Assembly: GCF_900188415.1 (NCBI RefSeq)
Contig: NZ_FZNV01000006.1
Span: forward strand, 62,001-126,000
Length of the DNA stretch: 64,000 nucleotides
Source of the DNA: Maribacter sedimenticola
Lineage (GTDB): Bacteria; Bacteroidota; Bacteroidia; Flavobacteriales; Flavobacteriaceae
Reading direction: 5' to 3'
The notes below the pieces were generated by a model, which worked only from the letters and a program-made list of their open reading frames with translations, searched no databases and was not told the DNA's origin. Of this stretch, positions 63,531 through 64,000 are shown piece by piece (within the stretch, counting starts at the first letter, position 1; every line of letters starts with the position of its first letter). The position numbers and the translations under genes are program-made.

Positions 63531-64000
63531 TCGTTCATTTTTGCTTGGTTCCAATAAACATCCATTTCCTGTAAGGTCATGTCCTTTAATGATTTTCCCA
63601 ATTTGGCCGCTTGCGCCTCCAGGAATTGAAATCGTTTTATGAATTTTTTATTGGTCCGTTCAAGAGCATTTTCAGGATTCACTCCTAAAAATCTAGCGTA
63701 ATTGATCATTGAAAATAGCACATCACCAAATTCTGATTCTATTTTCTCACCATTACCAGTGGAGACTTCGGCCTGTAATTCACCTAACTCTTCCTGTACT
63801 TTGCTAAATACCTGCTCTGGCTTTTCCCAATCAAATCCTACACCGGCCACTTTATCTTGTATTCTATTGGCCTTTACAAGTGCAGGTAAACTTCTTGGAA
63901 CTCCTTCCAGTACACTTTTTTTACCTTCCTTTAGCTTTATTTGCTCCCAATTTTGCTTCACTTCATCTGCATTGGCAACCTTAACATCTCCATAAATATG
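63527..64000 (-). CDS. mazG: nucleoside triphosphate pyrophosphohydrolase MazG, N-terminus cut by window edge
   Basis: C-terminal 157 residues of MazG, which hydrolyses NTPs to NMPs. The frame is open through the right edge, reading ...HIYGDVKVANADEVKQNWEQIKLKEG, a conserved linker sequence, so the first internal Met at 63961 is not the start. The second MazG domain follows: GFDWEKPEQVFSKVQEELGELQAE (ExxE), then EFGDVLFSMINYAR (ExxD) metal-binding motifs, and MTLQEMDVYWNQAK at the end. Full-length MazG in related bacteria is about 260 residues. Confidence 0.95.
   Translation of the reverse strand, partial: HIYGDVKVANADEVKQNWEQIKLKEGKKSVLEGVPRSLPALVKANRIQDKVAGVGFDWEKPEQVFSKVQEELGELQAEVSTGNGEKIESEFGDVLFSMINYARFLGVNPENALERTNKKFIKRFQFLEAQAAKLGKSLKDMTLQEMDVYWNQAKMND

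Noticed and set aside
1-64000. Mobile elements, CRISPR arrays, tRNA or rRNA genes
   Set aside because: I looked for inverted-repeat-bounded transposase frames, repeat-spacer arrays, tRNA-like cloverleaf sequence and long RNA-gene sequence in the spacers and found none. This was by eye, so a scan with tRNAscan-SE, Infernal and a CRISPR finder would be decisive.

Overview
The window looks like chromosome from a low-GC marine-type Flavobacteriaceae (Bacteroidota) bacterium. The evidence is the gene content, frequent TTG start codons, Bacteroidota-type promoters (TTG, about 19-24 bp, TAnnTTTG), many signal peptides ending in Ala-Gln, a long SecA, a RecQ without zinc cysteines, and an envelope-centred gene set. 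I see no rRNA, tRNA, CRISPR array, insertion sequence, integrase or phage gene. Both ends cut genes: aconitase at the left edge and mazG at the right edge.

Layout. 0-5 kb: aconitase (partial), MoxR ATPase and two SurA/PpiC-type periplasmic chaperones. 5-9 kb: a small conserved protein, a class A beta-lactamase-fold lipoprotein, RluF and a secreted protein with a carboxypeptidase-regulatory-like domain. 8.7-15 kb: fasciclin protein, RecQ, then a kdsD/kpsF-tatC-AhpD-like-lptB operon (LPS and Tat export). 15-23 kb: a minus-strand block with PssA, DinB, a tRNA-dihydrouridine synthase, a B12-binding-type radical SAM enzyme, GNAT, GyrI-like, MFS and DUF4345 proteins. 23-32 kb: DUF4105, ABC-F, small proteins, PduO cobalamin adenosyltransferase, DUF2795, SecA. 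32-41 kb: Tat-exported Gfo/Idh oxidoreductase, histidine kinase, M14 peptidase, amidohydrolase, DEAD-box helicase. 41-51 kb: ybbP-ybbA divergent from a tesA-like esterase, an M23 peptidase, MsrA, and a 3-keto-sugar module (double DUF1080 plus Gfo/Idh). 51-64 kb: CBM9 lipoprotein, ECF sigma/anti-sigma/DUF4097 operon, GalM, MeaB, a polyprenyl-linked glycosylation group (GT2, flippase-like, ArnT-like, PAP2), MATE pump, response regulator, MazG.

The most unusual signal is a family of four small secreted paralogues (26.6, 39.6, 45.8 and 46.4 kb). Each has a 19-20 residue signal peptide followed by Gln at residue 20, and a C-terminal core of the form AR(L/F)xxxKNxx(I/V)xxxLxF. Upstream of each lies a 30-bp element made of two 9-bp half-sites like nTTCRTCnn, always exactly 21 bp apart. 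That geometry resembles LytTR-type regulator sites, although the bases differ from the published consensus. This points to a dispersed, co-regulated family of basic secreted peptides for which I can name no function.

Cobalamin use is a secondary theme (PduO, MeaB, the radical SAM protein). Tat export links tatC with the two Tat-signal oxidoreductases.
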